Source: Falsiroseomonas algicola (GTDB lineage Bacteria; Pseudomonadota; Alphaproteobacteria; Acetobacterales; Acetobacteraceae). Taken from it: 64,000 nucleotides of DNA. The stretch is from NCBI RefSeq assembly GCF_011040385.1, contig NZ_JAAIKB010000012.1, positions 1 through 64,000 of the forward strand, written 5' to 3'. Below the pieces are notes generated by a model that was given only the letters and a program-made list of their open reading frames with translations, ran no database searches and had not been told where the DNA came from. Shown here piece after piece: positions 17,156 to 26,803 of the stretch; the stretch's first letter is position 1, and every line of letters starts with the position of its first letter. A program made the translations under genes and the position numbers.

Positions 17156-19624
17156 ATGACCCTTCCTGACCTCCCCGTCACCGAGGCCCTGCCCCGCCTG
17201 GCCGAGGCGCTGCGCGCCGGCAGCAACGCCGTCCTCGTCGCGCCGCCGGGCGCGGGCAAGACGACGCTGGTGCCGATCGCGCTGATGGCGGAGCCCTGGG
17301 CCGAGGGCGGGAAGATCCTGGTGCTGGAACCCCGCCGCGTCGCCGCCCGCGCCGCCGCGCGCCGCATGGCGGACCTGATGGGGGAAGGCCAGCCCGGCGG
17401 CACCATCGGGCTCGCGACCCGGCTCGACCGGCTGGTCTCGGACCGCACGCGGGTGGAGGTGGTGACTGAAGGGCTGCTGGTGCGGCGCCTGCAATCCGAC
17501 CCGGGCCTCGATGGCGTGGCCGCGGTGCTGTTCGACGAGGCGCATGAGCGGAACCTGGATACCGACCTGGCACTGGCCTTCTGCCTCGACCTGCAACGGG
17601 AATTAAGGCCGGAACTGCGGCTGCTGGCGATGTCGGCGACGCTCGATGTCGGGCGATTCGCGGCGCTGCTGGGCGAGTGCCCCGTGGTGGAGAGCCTCGG
17701 CCGCGCCTTCCCCGTGACGGTCGAGCACCGGATTCGGGACTTCCAGGACCCGCGCGATCTGCCGGAGGCCATGGCGAGCGCCATCCGGGCCGCGCTGGCG
17801 GACCATCCGGGCGACGTGCTGGCCTTCCTGCCGGGCTGGGGAGAGATCCGCCGCACGGCGGAGCGGCTTTCCGGCATCGCGGCGGAGGTGCTGCCCCTGC
17901 ATGGGGAGATGCCGCCGGCCGAGCAGGACCGGGCGCTGAACCCCTCCGACCGCCGCAAGGTGGTGCTGGCGACCTCGATCGCGGAAACCTCGCTGACCGT
18001 GCCGGGGGTGCGGATCGTGGTGGATGGGGGGTTCCGGCGCACGCCGCGGCTCGACCCGGCCTCGGGCCTGGCGCGGCTCGTCACCACGCGGATCAGCCGT
18101 GCGGCGGCGGACCAGCGCGCCGGCCGCGCGGGGCGCACGGCGCCGGGGGTGGCGATCCGGCTGTGGACGGAGGCGCTGCATCGCGGCCTTCCCCTGCAGG
18201 ACCGGCCGGAGATCCTGGAGGCGGAGCTGTCCGGCCTGGCGCTGGATTGCGCGGCCTGGGGGGCGGAGCCGGCGCAGCTTTCCTTCCCGGACCCGCCGCC
18301 GGCGGGCGCGCTGGCGGCGGGGCGGGCGCTGCTGCGGGACCTCGACGCGCTGGACGAGGAAGGCCGCATCACCGCCATGGGCCGCGCCATGGCGCGCATG
18401 GGCACGCATCCGCGCCTCGCGCGCATGCTGCTGGCCGCGGCGGATGAGGGGGAGAAGGCGCTGGCCGCGGACCTCGCCGCGCTGCTGGAGGAACGCGACC
18501 CGATCCGGGGGCGGGAGGCGCCGGCCGACATCAACCTGCGCCTCGAATTGCTGCATGGCGGCGACCACCGGGATGCCGACCGCGCCACCATCCACCGCAT
18601 CGCCCGCGCCGCCGCGCTGCACCGGCGCCGCCTTCGCCTGCATGGCAATGCCCTGCCCGGCGGCGAGGCCGGGCCGTTGCTGGCCGCCGGCTTCCCGGAC
18701 CGCATCGCGGCCAGGCGCGGCACGATGGAGGGCGCGTTCCGGCTGGCCTCCGGCCAGGGCGCGCGGCTGCCGGCGACGGATCGGCTCGGCCGCGCGCCCC
18801 TGCTCGCGGTGGCCGACCTGGAATTGCAGGGCACGGAGGCGCGCATCCGCATGGCGGCGCCGCTCGATCGCGCGGCACTGGAAGCGCGCTTCCCCGACCG
18901 GCTGCGCTGGCGGGAGGAGGCGGCCTTCGACGCCCGCGCCGGCGCCGTGCTGGCCCGGCGTCGCCTGACCTTCGGCCCGCTGGTGCTGGAGGAACACATC
19001 CTTGCGAGCCCGGACGCGGAAGCCGTGGCGAAGGCGCTGGCCGCCGCCATTGCCGAGCGCGGCTTCCGGGACCTCGACTGGACCGAGGCCGCGAAGCAGT
19101 GGCGCGCCCGGATCGGCTGGATGGCGCGGGTGGAGCCGGCCGAATGGCCGGATCTCTCGGACGCCGCGCTGGCGGCGACGGCGGCGGAGTGGCTGGCGCC
19201 GCATCTGCATGGCCGCACCAGGCTCAGCGAGGCCAAGGCGCTGGACCTGGTCTCCATCCTGCGGGGCATGGTCCCGCATGCGCAGGCCAGGCGGCTGGAG
19301 GCGGCGCTGCCCGCGCGGCTCGACCTGCCCGCCGGCCGCAGCGCGGCCATCGACTATGACCGGGAAACGCCCACGCTGGAGGCGCGGGCGCAGCATCTGT
19401 TCGGGGTGGCGTCGCTGCGGCCGCTGGCGGAGGGGCGGGTGAAGCTCAACGTCGCGCTGCTGTCGCCGGCCGGGCGGCCGGTGGCGGTGACGGCGGATCT
19501 GGCGGGGTTCTGGCGGGGCGGCTGGGCGGATGTGCGCAAGGACATGCGCGGCCGCTATCCGAAGCATCCCTGGCCGGAGGAGCCCTGGGCGGCGGCGCCC
19601 CCGCCACCGCGGGAGCCGCGCTGA
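17156..19624 (+). CDS. hrpB: ATP-dependent helicase HrpB
   Basis: An 822-residue DEAH-box helicase, the usual HrpB length. Walker A PPGAGKTT is at 30-37, VLEPRRVAARAAARRMA is motif Ia, FDEAHERN with DEAH is at 127-130, and MSATLD is motif III. LAFLPGWGEIRRT opens the second RecA domain and QRAGRAGRT is motif VI. An HA2 region and the HrpB C-terminal domain (ending YPKHPWPEEPW) follow. HrpB is an RNA/DNA helicase of poorly defined role in proteobacteria. It is monocistronic here. Confidence 0.95.
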   Translation: MTLPDLPVTEALPRLAEALRAGSNAVLVAPPGAGKTTLVPIALMAEPWAEGGKILVLEPRRVAARAAARRMADLMGEGQPGGTIGLATRLDRLVSDRTRVEVVTEGLLVRRLQSDPGLDGVAAVLFDEAHERNLDTDLALAFCLDLQRELRPELRLLAMSATLDVGRFAALLGECPVVESLGRAFPVTVEHRIRDFQDPRDLPEAMASAIRAALADHPGDVLAFLPGWGEIRRTAERLSGIAAEVLPLHGEMPPAEQDRALNPSDRRKVVLATSIAETSLTVPGVRIVVDGGFRRTPRLDPASGLARLVTTRISRAAADQRAGRAGRTAPGVAIRLWTEALHRGLPLQDRPEILEAELSGLALDCAAWGAEPAQLSFPDPPPAGALAAGRALLRDLDALDEEGRITAMGRAMARMGTHPRLARMLLAAADEGEKALAADLAALLEERDPIRGREAPADINLRLELLHGGDHRDADRATIHRIARAAALHRRRLRLHGNALPGGEAGPLLAAGFPDRIAARRGTMEGAFRLASGQGARLPATDRLGRAPLLAVADLELQGTEARIRMAAPLDRAALEARFPDRLRWREEAAFDARAGAVLARRRLTFGPLVLEEHILASPDAEAVAKALAAAIAERGFRDLDWTEAAKQWRARIGWMARVEPAEWPDLSDAALAATAAEWLAPHLHGRTRLSEAKALDLVSILRGMVPHAQARRLEAALPARLDLPAGRSAAIDYDRETPTLEARAQHLFGVASLRPLAEGRVKLNVALLSPAGRPVAVTADLAGFWRGGWADVRKDMRGRYPKHPWPEEPWAAAPPPPREPR

Positions 19625-19698
19625 GGACGTGGCGCGGCGGGGCGGAGGGACTATATCCGTGACAATTGCCGCCCTCCTTCCCTGATCCCGGAGCCCGC

Positions 19699-20808
19699 AT
19701 GTCCCCGATGCTCAGCCGTCGTGCCCTGGCCGGCCTTGCCCTGGTTCCCGTCGTCGGCTGCGCCAGCCCGCCGGCGCAGGCGCAGCGCGGCGCACTGGCC
19801 GCGCTGCCGGATTTCGCGGACCTCGCGGAGCGCGTGCTGCCGGCGGTGGTGAACATCGCGGTCACGTCGGAGCAGCGGGGCGAGATCCCGCCGGAGCTGC
19901 GCGGCACGCCCTTCGAGCGCTATTTCCGCGACCGCTTCCGGGGCCGTGGCCAGCCGGTGTCCGGCGCCGGATCGGGCTTCATCATCGACCCGAGCGGGCT
20001 GGTGGTCACCAACAACCACGTCATCGGCAACGCGACGCGCGTCGTCGTCGCGCTGCAGAACGGGCAGGAATACCAGGCGCGGCTGGTGGGAGTGGACGAC
20101 CTGACGGATCTCGCCTTGCTGCGCGTCGAGGCCCGTGGCGCGCTGCCCGCCGTGCCCTGGGGCAGTTCGGCGTCGCTGCGGGTCGGCAACTGGGTGCTGG
20201 CGGCCGGCAATCCCTTCGGGCTCGGCGGCTCCATCACCTCCGGCATCGTCTCGGCCCGGGGTCGGGAGATCGGGGCGGGGCCGTTCGACGACTTCATCCA
20301 GACCGATGCGCCGATCAACCCCGGTAATTCCGGCGGCCCGCTGTTCAACACGGCAGGCGAGGTGATCGGCATCAACACGGCCATCTACTCGCCCTCCGGC
20401 GCCTCCGCCGGCATCGGCTTCGCGGTGCCCTCCGACCTGGCCCGGGGCGTGATCGACCAGCTGCGGAGCAGCGGCCGGGTGGAACGCGGCTGGCTCGGCG
20501 TCTCCGTCCAGGACATGGGCGGGCCGGAGGAAGGGCCGCGGCGCGGGCCCGGCGCCGCCCCCGCCGCATCGCGCGGCGTGCTGGTGGCCGGCGTGGAGCG
20601 CGGCAGCCCGGCGGCCCGGGCGGGGCTGCGGCCGGGCGACCAGGTGCTGGCGATCAACGGCGACAAGGTGGAGACGTCCCGCGCCCTGGTGCGCGGCATC
20701 GCCGCCATCGCGCCGGGGCAGACCGTGCGGCTGTCCATCCTGCGGGAGGGGCGGCCGAGCGAACTGCCCGTGCAGGTCGGAAGGCGTCCGGCCCAGCCCC
20801 AGGGGTGA
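19699..20808 (+). CDS. HtrA/DegP-family serine protease, predicted lipoprotein
   Basis: A 369-residue trypsin-fold periplasmic protease. The triad is H107 (VTNNHVIG), D137 (DDLTDLALL) and S211 (NPGNSGGPLF). One PDZ domain covers about 265-360 (GSPAARAGLRPGDQVLAING). The signal segment ends LALVPVVGC, a lipobox with C21 and Ala at +2, so the mature protein is probably a lipid-anchored HtrA. Classical DegP has two PDZ domains. GGAG 6 bases before ATG 19699 fixes the start. A clan-CD peptidase and a two-component system follow on the same strand. Confidence 0.92.
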   Translation: MSPMLSRRALAGLALVPVVGCASPPAQAQRGALAALPDFADLAERVLPAVVNIAVTSEQRGEIPPELRGTPFERYFRDRFRGRGQPVSGAGSGFIIDPSGLVVTNNHVIGNATRVVVALQNGQEYQARLVGVDDLTDLALLRVEARGALPAVPWGSSASLRVGNWVLAAGNPFGLGGSITSGIVSARGREIGAGPFDDFIQTDAPINPGNSGGPLFNTAGEVIGINTAIYSPSGASAGIGFAVPSDLARGVIDQLRSSGRVERGWLGVSVQDMGGPEEGPRRGPGAAPAASRGVLVAGVERGSPAARAGLRPGDQVLAINGDKVETSRALVRGIAAIAPGQTVRLSILREGRPSELPVQVGRRPAQPQG

Positions 20809-20877
20809 GTCGACGGGATGATTTGAACGCGGCCCGCGTCCCTGGCAGGCTACCATCGCCGGGATGAGAGGTGCCGC

Positions 20878-21663
20878 ATGAGAATCCCCCGCCTGCTTGT
20901 TGCCCTGGCCGCGCTGGTCACCCTCAGCCTGCCCGCTGCCGCGCAGACCGCGATCCGCTGGCGGGCGGTCCTGGTCGCGGGCGATCCCAGCCTGCCCGTC
21001 TGGGACAATGCGACGCGGGCCATGGCGGAGCGGCTGACGGCGGCGAACATCGTGGTCCCGGGCCAGGTGACGCGGCTATCCGCCCGCCCGCAGGAAGCGG
21101 GGACCGGCGCCCGGCCGGGCGGGCTTCAGGCCGCGATCGAGGCCATCCAGGGCATGCGCCCGGCGGCCGGCGAGGGATGCCTCGTCTTCCTCACCATGCA
21201 TGGCGCGCAGAATGCGGGGCTGGTCTTCGTGCCGGGCAACCAGGTGCTGACGCCGAACCTGCTCGACAAGGTGCTGCAACTCGGCTGCGGGGCCGCGCCG
21301 ACGCTGGTCGTCGCCTCCGGCTGCTTCACCGGCGACTTCGCCACGGGGAACATGGCGCGGGACAACCGCGTGGTGCTGACGGCCGCGCGGCCGGACCGGT
21401 CCTCCTTCGGCTGCGGGGCGGGGTTCGAGCTGACGGTGTTCGATGACTGCCTGTTGCAATCGCTGGAGCAGGGCGGGCCCATGCTGGGCATCCGGGAGCG
21501 CACGCGGGCCTGCGTCAGCGCAGAGGAGACGCGGCGCCGCGTCTCGCCCCCGTCAGAGCCCGCCGCCCATCTCGGCGCCGCGATGAGGGCGCTGGCGCTG
21601 CCGCCGATGCCGGGCGCGTCCAGCCCCGCGCCCCCGGCGCCGCGACGTTCCAAGACGGGGTGA
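20878..21663 (+). CDS. Secreted clan-CD cysteine peptidase (C13/caspase-like)
   Basis: A 261-residue protein with a signal peptide (MRIPRLLVALAALVTLSLPAAAQ). The core resembles the caspase/legumain fold: GCLVFLTMHGAQ supplies the catalytic H108-Gly, and TLVVASGCFTGDF the nucleophile C149 after a hydrophobic strand. The C-terminus is Pro/Ala-rich. Such periplasmic C13-type peptidases are known in proteobacteria but their substrates are not. It lies 69 bases after the HtrA gene and upstream of the response regulator. Confidence 0.75.
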   Translation: MRIPRLLVALAALVTLSLPAAAQTAIRWRAVLVAGDPSLPVWDNATRAMAERLTAANIVVPGQVTRLSARPQEAGTGARPGGLQAAIEAIQGMRPAAGEGCLVFLTMHGAQNAGLVFVPGNQVLTPNLLDKVLQLGCGAAPTLVVASGCFTGDFATGNMARDNRVVLTAARPDRSSFGCGAGFELTVFDDCLLQSLEQGGPMLGIRERTRACVSAEETRRRVSPPSEPAAHLGAAMRALALPPMPGASSPAPPAPRRSKTG

Positions 21664-21711
21664 CAGGGCTGTTAACCCCCTGCTTTCGGGGGCGTTGCCG
21701 CCTGTCCGGCC

Positions 21712-21727
21712 CGGGACTAGTGTCCCG
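21712..21727. promoter_or_regulatory. Palindrome upstream of response regulator
   Basis: CGGGAC and GTCCCG flank TAGT (16 bp), 26 bases before the response-regulator ATG. A second weaker hairpin, CCCCC/GGGGG, lies at about 21676. The region between the peptidase stop and the regulator start is the only promoter space. The palindrome could be an autoregulatory operator. Confidence 0.35.
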
Positions 21728-21753
21728 ATTCTCTGTGGATTGGTGCGATTGCC

Positions 21754-22434
21754 ATGAGAATCCTTCTGGTGGAGGACGACGCCGAGGTGGCCCGCTTCGT
21801 GAAGAAGGGGCTGCAGGAGGCGGGGCATACGGTGGAACATGCGCCGAATGGCCGGGACGGGCTGTTCATGGCGGCCTCCGAGAGCTTCGACGTGCTCGTC
21901 CTGGACCGGATGCTGCCCGGCGGCGTCGATGGCGTGCGCCTGGTGGAGACGCTGCGCGGCCAGGGCAACCGCACCCCCGTGCTGTTCCTCTCCGCCCTCA
22001 ACGCGGTCGATGAGCGGGTGAAGGGCCTCAAGGCCGGCGGCGACGACTATCTCACGAAGCCCTTCGCCTTTGCCGAGCTGCTGGCGCGGGTGGAGGCGCT
22101 GGGCCGCCGCCCGGCGGCGGAGGTGCCGACCACGCGGCTGAAGGTCGCGGACCTCGAGCTCGACCTGCTGTCCCGCACCGTCACACGCGGGGGCCGCAAG
22201 GTGGATGTGCAGCCGCGGGAATTCCGCCTGCTGGAGCACCTGATGCGCCATGCCGGCCAGGTGGTGACGCGCACCATGCTGCTGGAGAAGGTCTGGGACT
22301 ACCATTTCGACCCGCAGACCAACGTGATCGACGTGCATGTCAGCCGCCTGCGCCACAAGCTGGACAAGGGCTTCGACAAGCCGCTGATCCACACCGTGCG
22401 CAACGCCGGCTACATGATCCGGGCCGAGGGCTGA
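21754..22434 (+). CDS. OmpR/PhoB-family response regulator
   Basis: A 226-residue two-domain regulator. The receiver domain (1-115) begins MRILLVEDD, with phospho-acceptor D51 (VLVLDRMLPG) and the conserved Lys in YLTKPF. The C-terminal winged helix (from ~130) contains EFRLLEHLMRH and VIDVHVSRLRHKLD. It is paired with the histidine kinase 25 bases downstream. The regulated genes probably include the neighbouring envelope proteases, but this is inferred from position. Confidence 0.93.
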   Translation: MRILLVEDDAEVARFVKKGLQEAGHTVEHAPNGRDGLFMAASESFDVLVLDRMLPGGVDGVRLVETLRGQGNRTPVLFLSALNAVDERVKGLKAGGDDYLTKPFAFAELLARVEALGRRPAAEVPTTRLKVADLELDLLSRTVTRGGRKVDVQPREFRLLEHLMRHAGQVVTRTMLLEKVWDYHFDPQTNVIDVHVSRLRHKLDKGFDKPLIHTVRNAGYMIRAEG

Positions 22435-22459
22435 CCGGCACCGCGCGAGGGCCGGTGAG

Positions 22460-23857
22460 GTGACGCCAGGCAGCCCCGCCAACCTGCCGCTGATCGGGCT
22501 GCTGCGCAGCGCATCGGGCCGCTTCGCGCTGCTCTTCACCGCCATGTTCGCCGCGGCCGCCACGGCGGCGGCCGTGGTGCTGTGGTGGAACACCGCCGGC
22601 GCGCTGGACCGGCAGACCGATGCCGCGATCCGCGCCGATTCGACCGCGCTGGTGGAACGCCAGCGGGATGCCGGCCTGCCGGGGCTGGTCGGCGCCATCG
22701 AGGATCGCCTCGCCCTCGATGTGCAGAATGAAAGCCTCTACCTCCTGCTTTCGCCCGATCGGCGCGTGCTGGCCGGCAACCTTGCGGTCTGGCCGGCGGA
22801 GGCGAATGCCGATCCCCCCTGGATCCGCATGCCGCTGCTGCGCGACGGGACGGAGAGCGAGGCGCGCATGCTGCGCGTGGACCTGCCGGACCAGCACCGG
22901 CTGCTGGTCGGCCGCGATGTGGCGGAGAAGCTGCGGCTGCGGGGCCTGCTGAGCGAGGGCATCGCCTGGGCGGCTTCCTCCTCCGCCGCCATCGCGCTGC
23001 TGGGCGCCTGGCTGCTGCGGCGGTCGCTCGAGCGGCGCTTGATGCCGGTCTATGGCACGGCGGCGGCGATCGCGGCCGGCGACCTGTCCCGCCGCGTGCC
23101 GCTTTCCGACCGGCAGGACGAGTTCGACCGGCTGGGCATGACGATGAATGCCATGCTGGACCGCATCGCGACGCTGATGGAGGGCGTCCGGGGCGTCTCC
23201 GACGCCATCGCGCATGACCTCCGCACCCCCATCGCCCGGGCACGGGCGAAGCTGGAGGAGGCGCTGGGCGACGCGACGGATGAGGAGGCGCTGCGCGCCG
23301 CGGTGGAGCAGGGGATCGCGGACCTCGATGGCATCGCGCGCGTCTTCAAGGCGGTGCTGCGCATCGCGGAGGTCGAGGCCGGCGCCCGGCGCGCCGCCTT
23401 CGCGCCGGTGGACATGGCGCCGAGCCTGGCCGATGCCGCCGATCTCTACGGCGCGGCGGCGGAGGCGCGGGAGCAGGTGCTGGCGGTCGAGTTGCCGGAG
23501 GCGCTGAACCTGGTGGGCGACCGCGACCTGCTGCTGCAGGCCGTGGCCAACCTGCTCGACAATGCCTTGAAGTTCACGCCGGATGGCGGCCGCGTCGCGC
23601 TCTCCGCCCGCGTCATGGAGGGGATGGTGGAGATCGCCGTGGCGGATGACGGGCCCGGCCTGGCGCCGGAGGATCGCGCGCGGGCCGGGGAGCGATTCTT
23701 CCGGGCCGACACCTCCCGCAACACGCCGGGTTCGGGGCTCGGCCTGTCGCTGGTGCGGGCGGTGGTGGCGTTGCATGGGGGCGATGTGCTGCTGGAGGAT
23801 ACGGCGCCGGGGCGCGACCCGCCGGGGCTGACCGTGCGGCTACGCCTGCCGGCGTGA
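22460..23857 (+). CDS. Sensor histidine kinase
   Basis: A 465-residue membrane kinase. Two membrane segments (about 22-44 and 167-187) bracket a periplasmic sensor of about 120 residues. A HAMP region follows (MPVYGTAAAIAAGDLSRRV), then HisKA with H252 in AIAHDLRTPIAR. The ATPase domain has NLLDNALKFTP (N box), ADDGPGL (G1) and GSGLGLSLV (G2). The start is GTG. It is the cognate partner of the preceding OmpR-type regulator. Confidence 0.93.
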   Translation: MTPGSPANLPLIGLLRSASGRFALLFTAMFAAAATAAAVVLWWNTAGALDRQTDAAIRADSTALVERQRDAGLPGLVGAIEDRLALDVQNESLYLLLSPDRRVLAGNLAVWPAEANADPPWIRMPLLRDGTESEARMLRVDLPDQHRLLVGRDVAEKLRLRGLLSEGIAWAASSSAAIALLGAWLLRRSLERRLMPVYGTAAAIAAGDLSRRVPLSDRQDEFDRLGMTMNAMLDRIATLMEGVRGVSDAIAHDLRTPIARARAKLEEALGDATDEEALRAAVEQGIADLDGIARVFKAVLRIAEVEAGARRAAFAPVDMAPSLADAADLYGAAAEAREQVLAVELPEALNLVGDRDLLLQAVANLLDNALKFTPDGGRVALSARVMEGMVEIAVADDGPGLAPEDRARAGERFFRADTSRNTPGSGLGLSLVRAVVALHGGDVLLEDTAPGRDPPGLTVRLRLPA

Positions 23858-23953
23858 GGCCATCCGACCTCCAGCATCCATGGTCTACCGCATGACGCCG
23901 CTTTCACGGGCAGGCCACGGCGTGGGGCGGGTGGGGTTTGGCATCATGCGGCC

Positions 23954-24208
23954 ATGCGCCTGCCGTCGCTTCTCTTTGGTGTCGCCCTTGCCGCCCCGGC
24001 CATCGCCGACCAGCCGCTGCGCGTCACCACCGACAGCCCCGAATATTGCGGGCTTCTCGCCGCCCGGCTCACGGCGCAGCCGGCGGCGGATGCCCAGGCC
24101 ATGGCGCTGGCGGCGGAGGGGCTGCGGCTTTGCGACAGCGGCCATTTCCGCACCGGCATCGCCAAGCTGCGGCGCGCGATCCGCGCTGCCCATCCCCCGG
24201 GGGGATAG
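23954..24208 (+). CDS. Small secreted hypothetical protein
   Basis: An 84-residue protein with signal peptide MRLPSLLFGVALAAPAIA. The mature ~65 residues contain two Cys (EYCGLL and RLCDSG) about 43 residues apart and are otherwise helical and Ala-rich. The family is not recognised. It lies between the kinase and the MFS gene. Confidence 0.6.
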   Translation: MRLPSLLFGVALAAPAIADQPLRVTTDSPEYCGLLAARLTAQPAADAQAMALAAEGLRLCDSGHFRTGIAKLRRAIRAAHPPGG

Positions 24209-24223
24209 GGCGGGGCTCACCGC

Positions 24224-25348
24224 ATGATGTGGTGGCGCCCCGCGGTCGCGGGCTGGGGGGCGATCTGCGCCAGCATCGGGCTCGCGCGCTTCGCCTATGT
24301 GCCGCTGTTCCCGGCCATGGTCGCGGCCGGCTGGGTGGATGGCGGCGGCGGCGGGCTGCTCGGCGCGGCCAATCTCGCGGGCTATCTCGGCGGCGTCATG
24401 GCGGGGCGGGGGCTGGCACGGCGCCTCGGCGTGCCGCGGCCGCTGGATGCCGGCATGGCGCTGGCGGCCCTGTCCTTCGCCGCCTGTGCCTTCCAGGGCG
24501 GGCTCGCCTGGTTCTGCCTCTGGCGGGCGCTGGCGGGAGTGGCGGGGGGCTTCCTGATGGCCCTGTCCGGTCCCTCGGTCCAGGCCAGCGTGCCGCCGGA
24601 GGCGAGGGGCCTGGCGGGCGGCGTGGTGATGGCCGGGGCCGGCACGGGGGTGATGCTGGCGGGGCTGCTGGTGCCACTGCTGCTGGGCGGCGGGCTGGCG
24701 CTGGCGTGGCTTGGCCTGTCGCTCGCGGTGCTGGCGATCTGGCTGGTGGTCCGGCCCTGGTGGCCCGATCCCGCCGCCGTGCCCGCGCCGGCGGAGGGGG
24801 AGGCGGTGCCGCGGGCGCTGCGCCTGCTGCTGGCCTATGGCCTCTCCGGCGCCGGGATGGTGGCGCCGATGGTCTATCTGGCGGACCTCGCCGTGCGGGG
24901 GCGGGGGCTGGCCGTCACGGCGGGCAGCCTGGTCTGGGTGCTGTTCGGCGCGGGGGCCATGGCCGGCACCCTGCTGGGCGGCCGGATCGCGGGGCGTATC
25001 GGCGGGCGCCGCGCGCTGCCGGCCTGGATGGTGGTGCAGGTGGCGGCGCTGTCGGCCGCGCTGGTGCCGTGGTGGCCGGCGCTGCTGCTGGCCGCGCCGC
25101 TCGGCGGCTTCGCCGGCGTCGGCGCCACGGCGGTGACGCTGGTGGCGGCGCGGGAGGTGGCGGGCGTGCAGGCTTCCGTGGTGTGGGTGCGGGCGACGGC
25201 GGGCTATGCGATCGCCCAGGCCGGCACGGCCTTCGCGCTGGCGGCGGTCTTCGCGGCCACGGGCGACAGCCATGCCGCCGTCTTCGCCGCGGGCCTCGCC
25301 CTGTCGGCGGCCGCGCTGGTCGTGGCCTGGCATGGCCGGGCAGGCTGA
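24224..25348 (+). CDS. YbfB/YjiJ-family MFS transporter
   Basis: A 374-residue membrane carrier with about 12 hydrophobic segments. The opening GAICASIGLARFAYVPLFP is the hallmark of the YbfB/YjiJ family, and the second segment starts LGAANLAGYLGGVMAGR. Length fits. The substrate is unknown; members are predicted sugar or drug exporters. The stop is followed by a strong hairpin. Confidence 0.9.
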   Translation: MMWWRPAVAGWGAICASIGLARFAYVPLFPAMVAAGWVDGGGGGLLGAANLAGYLGGVMAGRGLARRLGVPRPLDAGMALAALSFAACAFQGGLAWFCLWRALAGVAGGFLMALSGPSVQASVPPEARGLAGGVVMAGAGTGVMLAGLLVPLLLGGGLALAWLGLSLAVLAIWLVVRPWWPDPAAVPAPAEGEAVPRALRLLLAYGLSGAGMVAPMVYLADLAVRGRGLAVTAGSLVWVLFGAGAMAGTLLGGRIAGRIGGRRALPAWMVVQVAALSAALVPWWPALLLAAPLGGFAGVGATAVTLVAAREVAGVQASVVWVRATAGYAIAQAGTAFALAAVFAATGDSHAAVFAAGLALSAAALVVAWHGRAG

Positions 25349-25357
25349 CAAAAAGAA

Positions 25358-25384
25358 GCCGGAGCTTCCAGGGGAAGCTCCGGC
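25358..25384 (+). terminator. Hairpin after YbfB-type MFS gene
   Basis: Perfect 12-bp arms GCCGGAGCTTCC/GGAAGCTCCGGC with a 3-base loop lie 9 bases past the MFS stop. An A-rich run precedes the stem, so it would form a U-tailed terminator only on the minus strand. On the plus strand it is a strong pause or end hairpin. The rest of 25385-25614 shows no gene. Confidence 0.7.
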
Positions 25385-25614
25385 CAGTTGATGGGCGCCG
25401 GCAAGATCGGGGGGAAGCGGCCGGCACCCGGGAGGGAGAGACGGGCTGCAAGATCGGCAACCCGAGGGTGTTATCGCGCGACGAGGTTTCCCGATCCTTT
25501 CCGGGCGCCCAACTTTTCGCTTCCGGCCATCGAATCCGCGTGAGGAGGGGGAAGCTGGCGGAACGCCGGCTTTGGGGTAAGGGAGGATCGGACCACGCCG
25601 GGACGGGACACAGC

Positions 25615-26799
25615 ATGACGACGCCGCGGAACCTGCCGCTCGAGGGGCTCAAGGTGGTGGAACTCGGCCACTACATTGCCGGGCCCTTCGCGACCCGGCT
25701 GCTGGCCGACCTCGGTGCGGAGGTCATCAAGGTGGAGCCGCCGGAGGGCGACCCGATCCGCGGCTGGGGCAGCCGGCACAATGGCCATCCCGTCTGGTTC
25801 AGCATCCACGGCCGCAACAAGCTCTCCGTCACGCTCGACCTGAAGAAGCCGGAGGGGCGGGAGCGCCTGCGGAAGCTGTGTGCGCGCGCCGATGCGCTGG
25901 TGGAGAATTTCCGGCCCGGCTACCTGGAGCGCATCGGGCTGGGGCCGGAGGTGCTGCACCAGGCGAATCCGCGGCTGATCATCGCCCGCGTCTCCGGCTA
26001 CGGGCAGGACGGTCCCTATCGCGACAAGCCCGCCTTCGGCGCGATCGGGGAGGCGATGGGCGGCCTGCGGCACCTGACGGCGACGCCGGGTGTCACGGAG
26101 CATGCGCCGCCGCGCTGCGGGGTTTCGATCAGCGACGACCTCGCCGGGATGTATGCGGCGCTGGCGGTGGCCTCGGCCTGCTGGGGCGTGAAGGGCGATC
26201 CGGCGGCGAAGGGGCGGGTGATCGATGTCGATCTCGTCTCCTCCGTCTTCTCGCTGATGGAGGGGATGCTGCCGGAATACGGGCTGACGGGGGCGATAAG
26301 GCAGCCCGCGGGATCGGCGATCCTGACCGCGGCGCCGACCAACACCTATCTCTGCGCGGACGGGAAATGGCTCTGCGTGGCGGGCAATTCGGACCTGATC
26401 TACCACCGGCTGATGACGCTGATCGGGCGGGAGGATCTGCGCGACGATCCGCGCATGGCCGACAATCGCGGCCGCTGCGCGAATGCGAAGGAACTCGATG
26501 CCGCCATCGGCGCCTGGACCCGGACCCTGCCGGCGGCGGAGGCGCAGGAGAGGCTGGAGGCGGTGGATGTACCGTGCTCCCGCCTCTACGACATGCGCGA
26601 CTGCGCGGAGGACCCGCATTTCCGCGCCCGGCAGACGGTGATGGAGGTGGCGGACCCGGTGGTGGGGGAGACGCTGCTGCACCCCGCCGCGCCCTTCCGC
26701 TTCGATGGCATCGCGCCGCGCGAGATGGTGCGCTGGACGGGGCCGGAAGTGGGCGCGCACAACGACCATGTATTCCGCGAATTGCTGGGAGAGGGATGA
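25615..26799 (+). CDS. Family III CoA-transferase (CaiB/BaiF)
   Basis: A 394-residue enzyme moving CoA between carboxylic acids. It opens LEGLKVVELGHYIAGPFATR with the DLGAEVIKVEPPEGD and ENFRPG motifs of the family. The conserved Asp that forms the anhydride intermediate lies in SISDDLAGMYA (174/175). It is followed 4 bases later by an HMG-CoA-lyase-like gene, so the pair likely activates a dicarboxylate and cleaves the CoA ester. The substrate is not determinable from sequence. Confidence 0.93.
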   Translation: MTTPRNLPLEGLKVVELGHYIAGPFATRLLADLGAEVIKVEPPEGDPIRGWGSRHNGHPVWFSIHGRNKLSVTLDLKKPEGRERLRKLCARADALVENFRPGYLERIGLGPEVLHQANPRLIIARVSGYGQDGPYRDKPAFGAIGEAMGGLRHLTATPGVTEHAPPRCGVSISDDLAGMYAALAVASACWGVKGDPAAKGRVIDVDLVSSVFSLMEGMLPEYGLTGAIRQPAGSAILTAAPTNTYLCADGKWLCVAGNSDLIYHRLMTLIGREDLRDDPRMADNRGRCANAKELDAAIGAWTRTLPAAEAQERLEAVDVPCSRLYDMRDCAEDPHFRARQTVMEVADPVVGETLLHPAAPFRFDGIAPREMVRWTGPEVGAHNDHVFRELLGEG

Positions 26800-26803
26800 C
26801 GCC

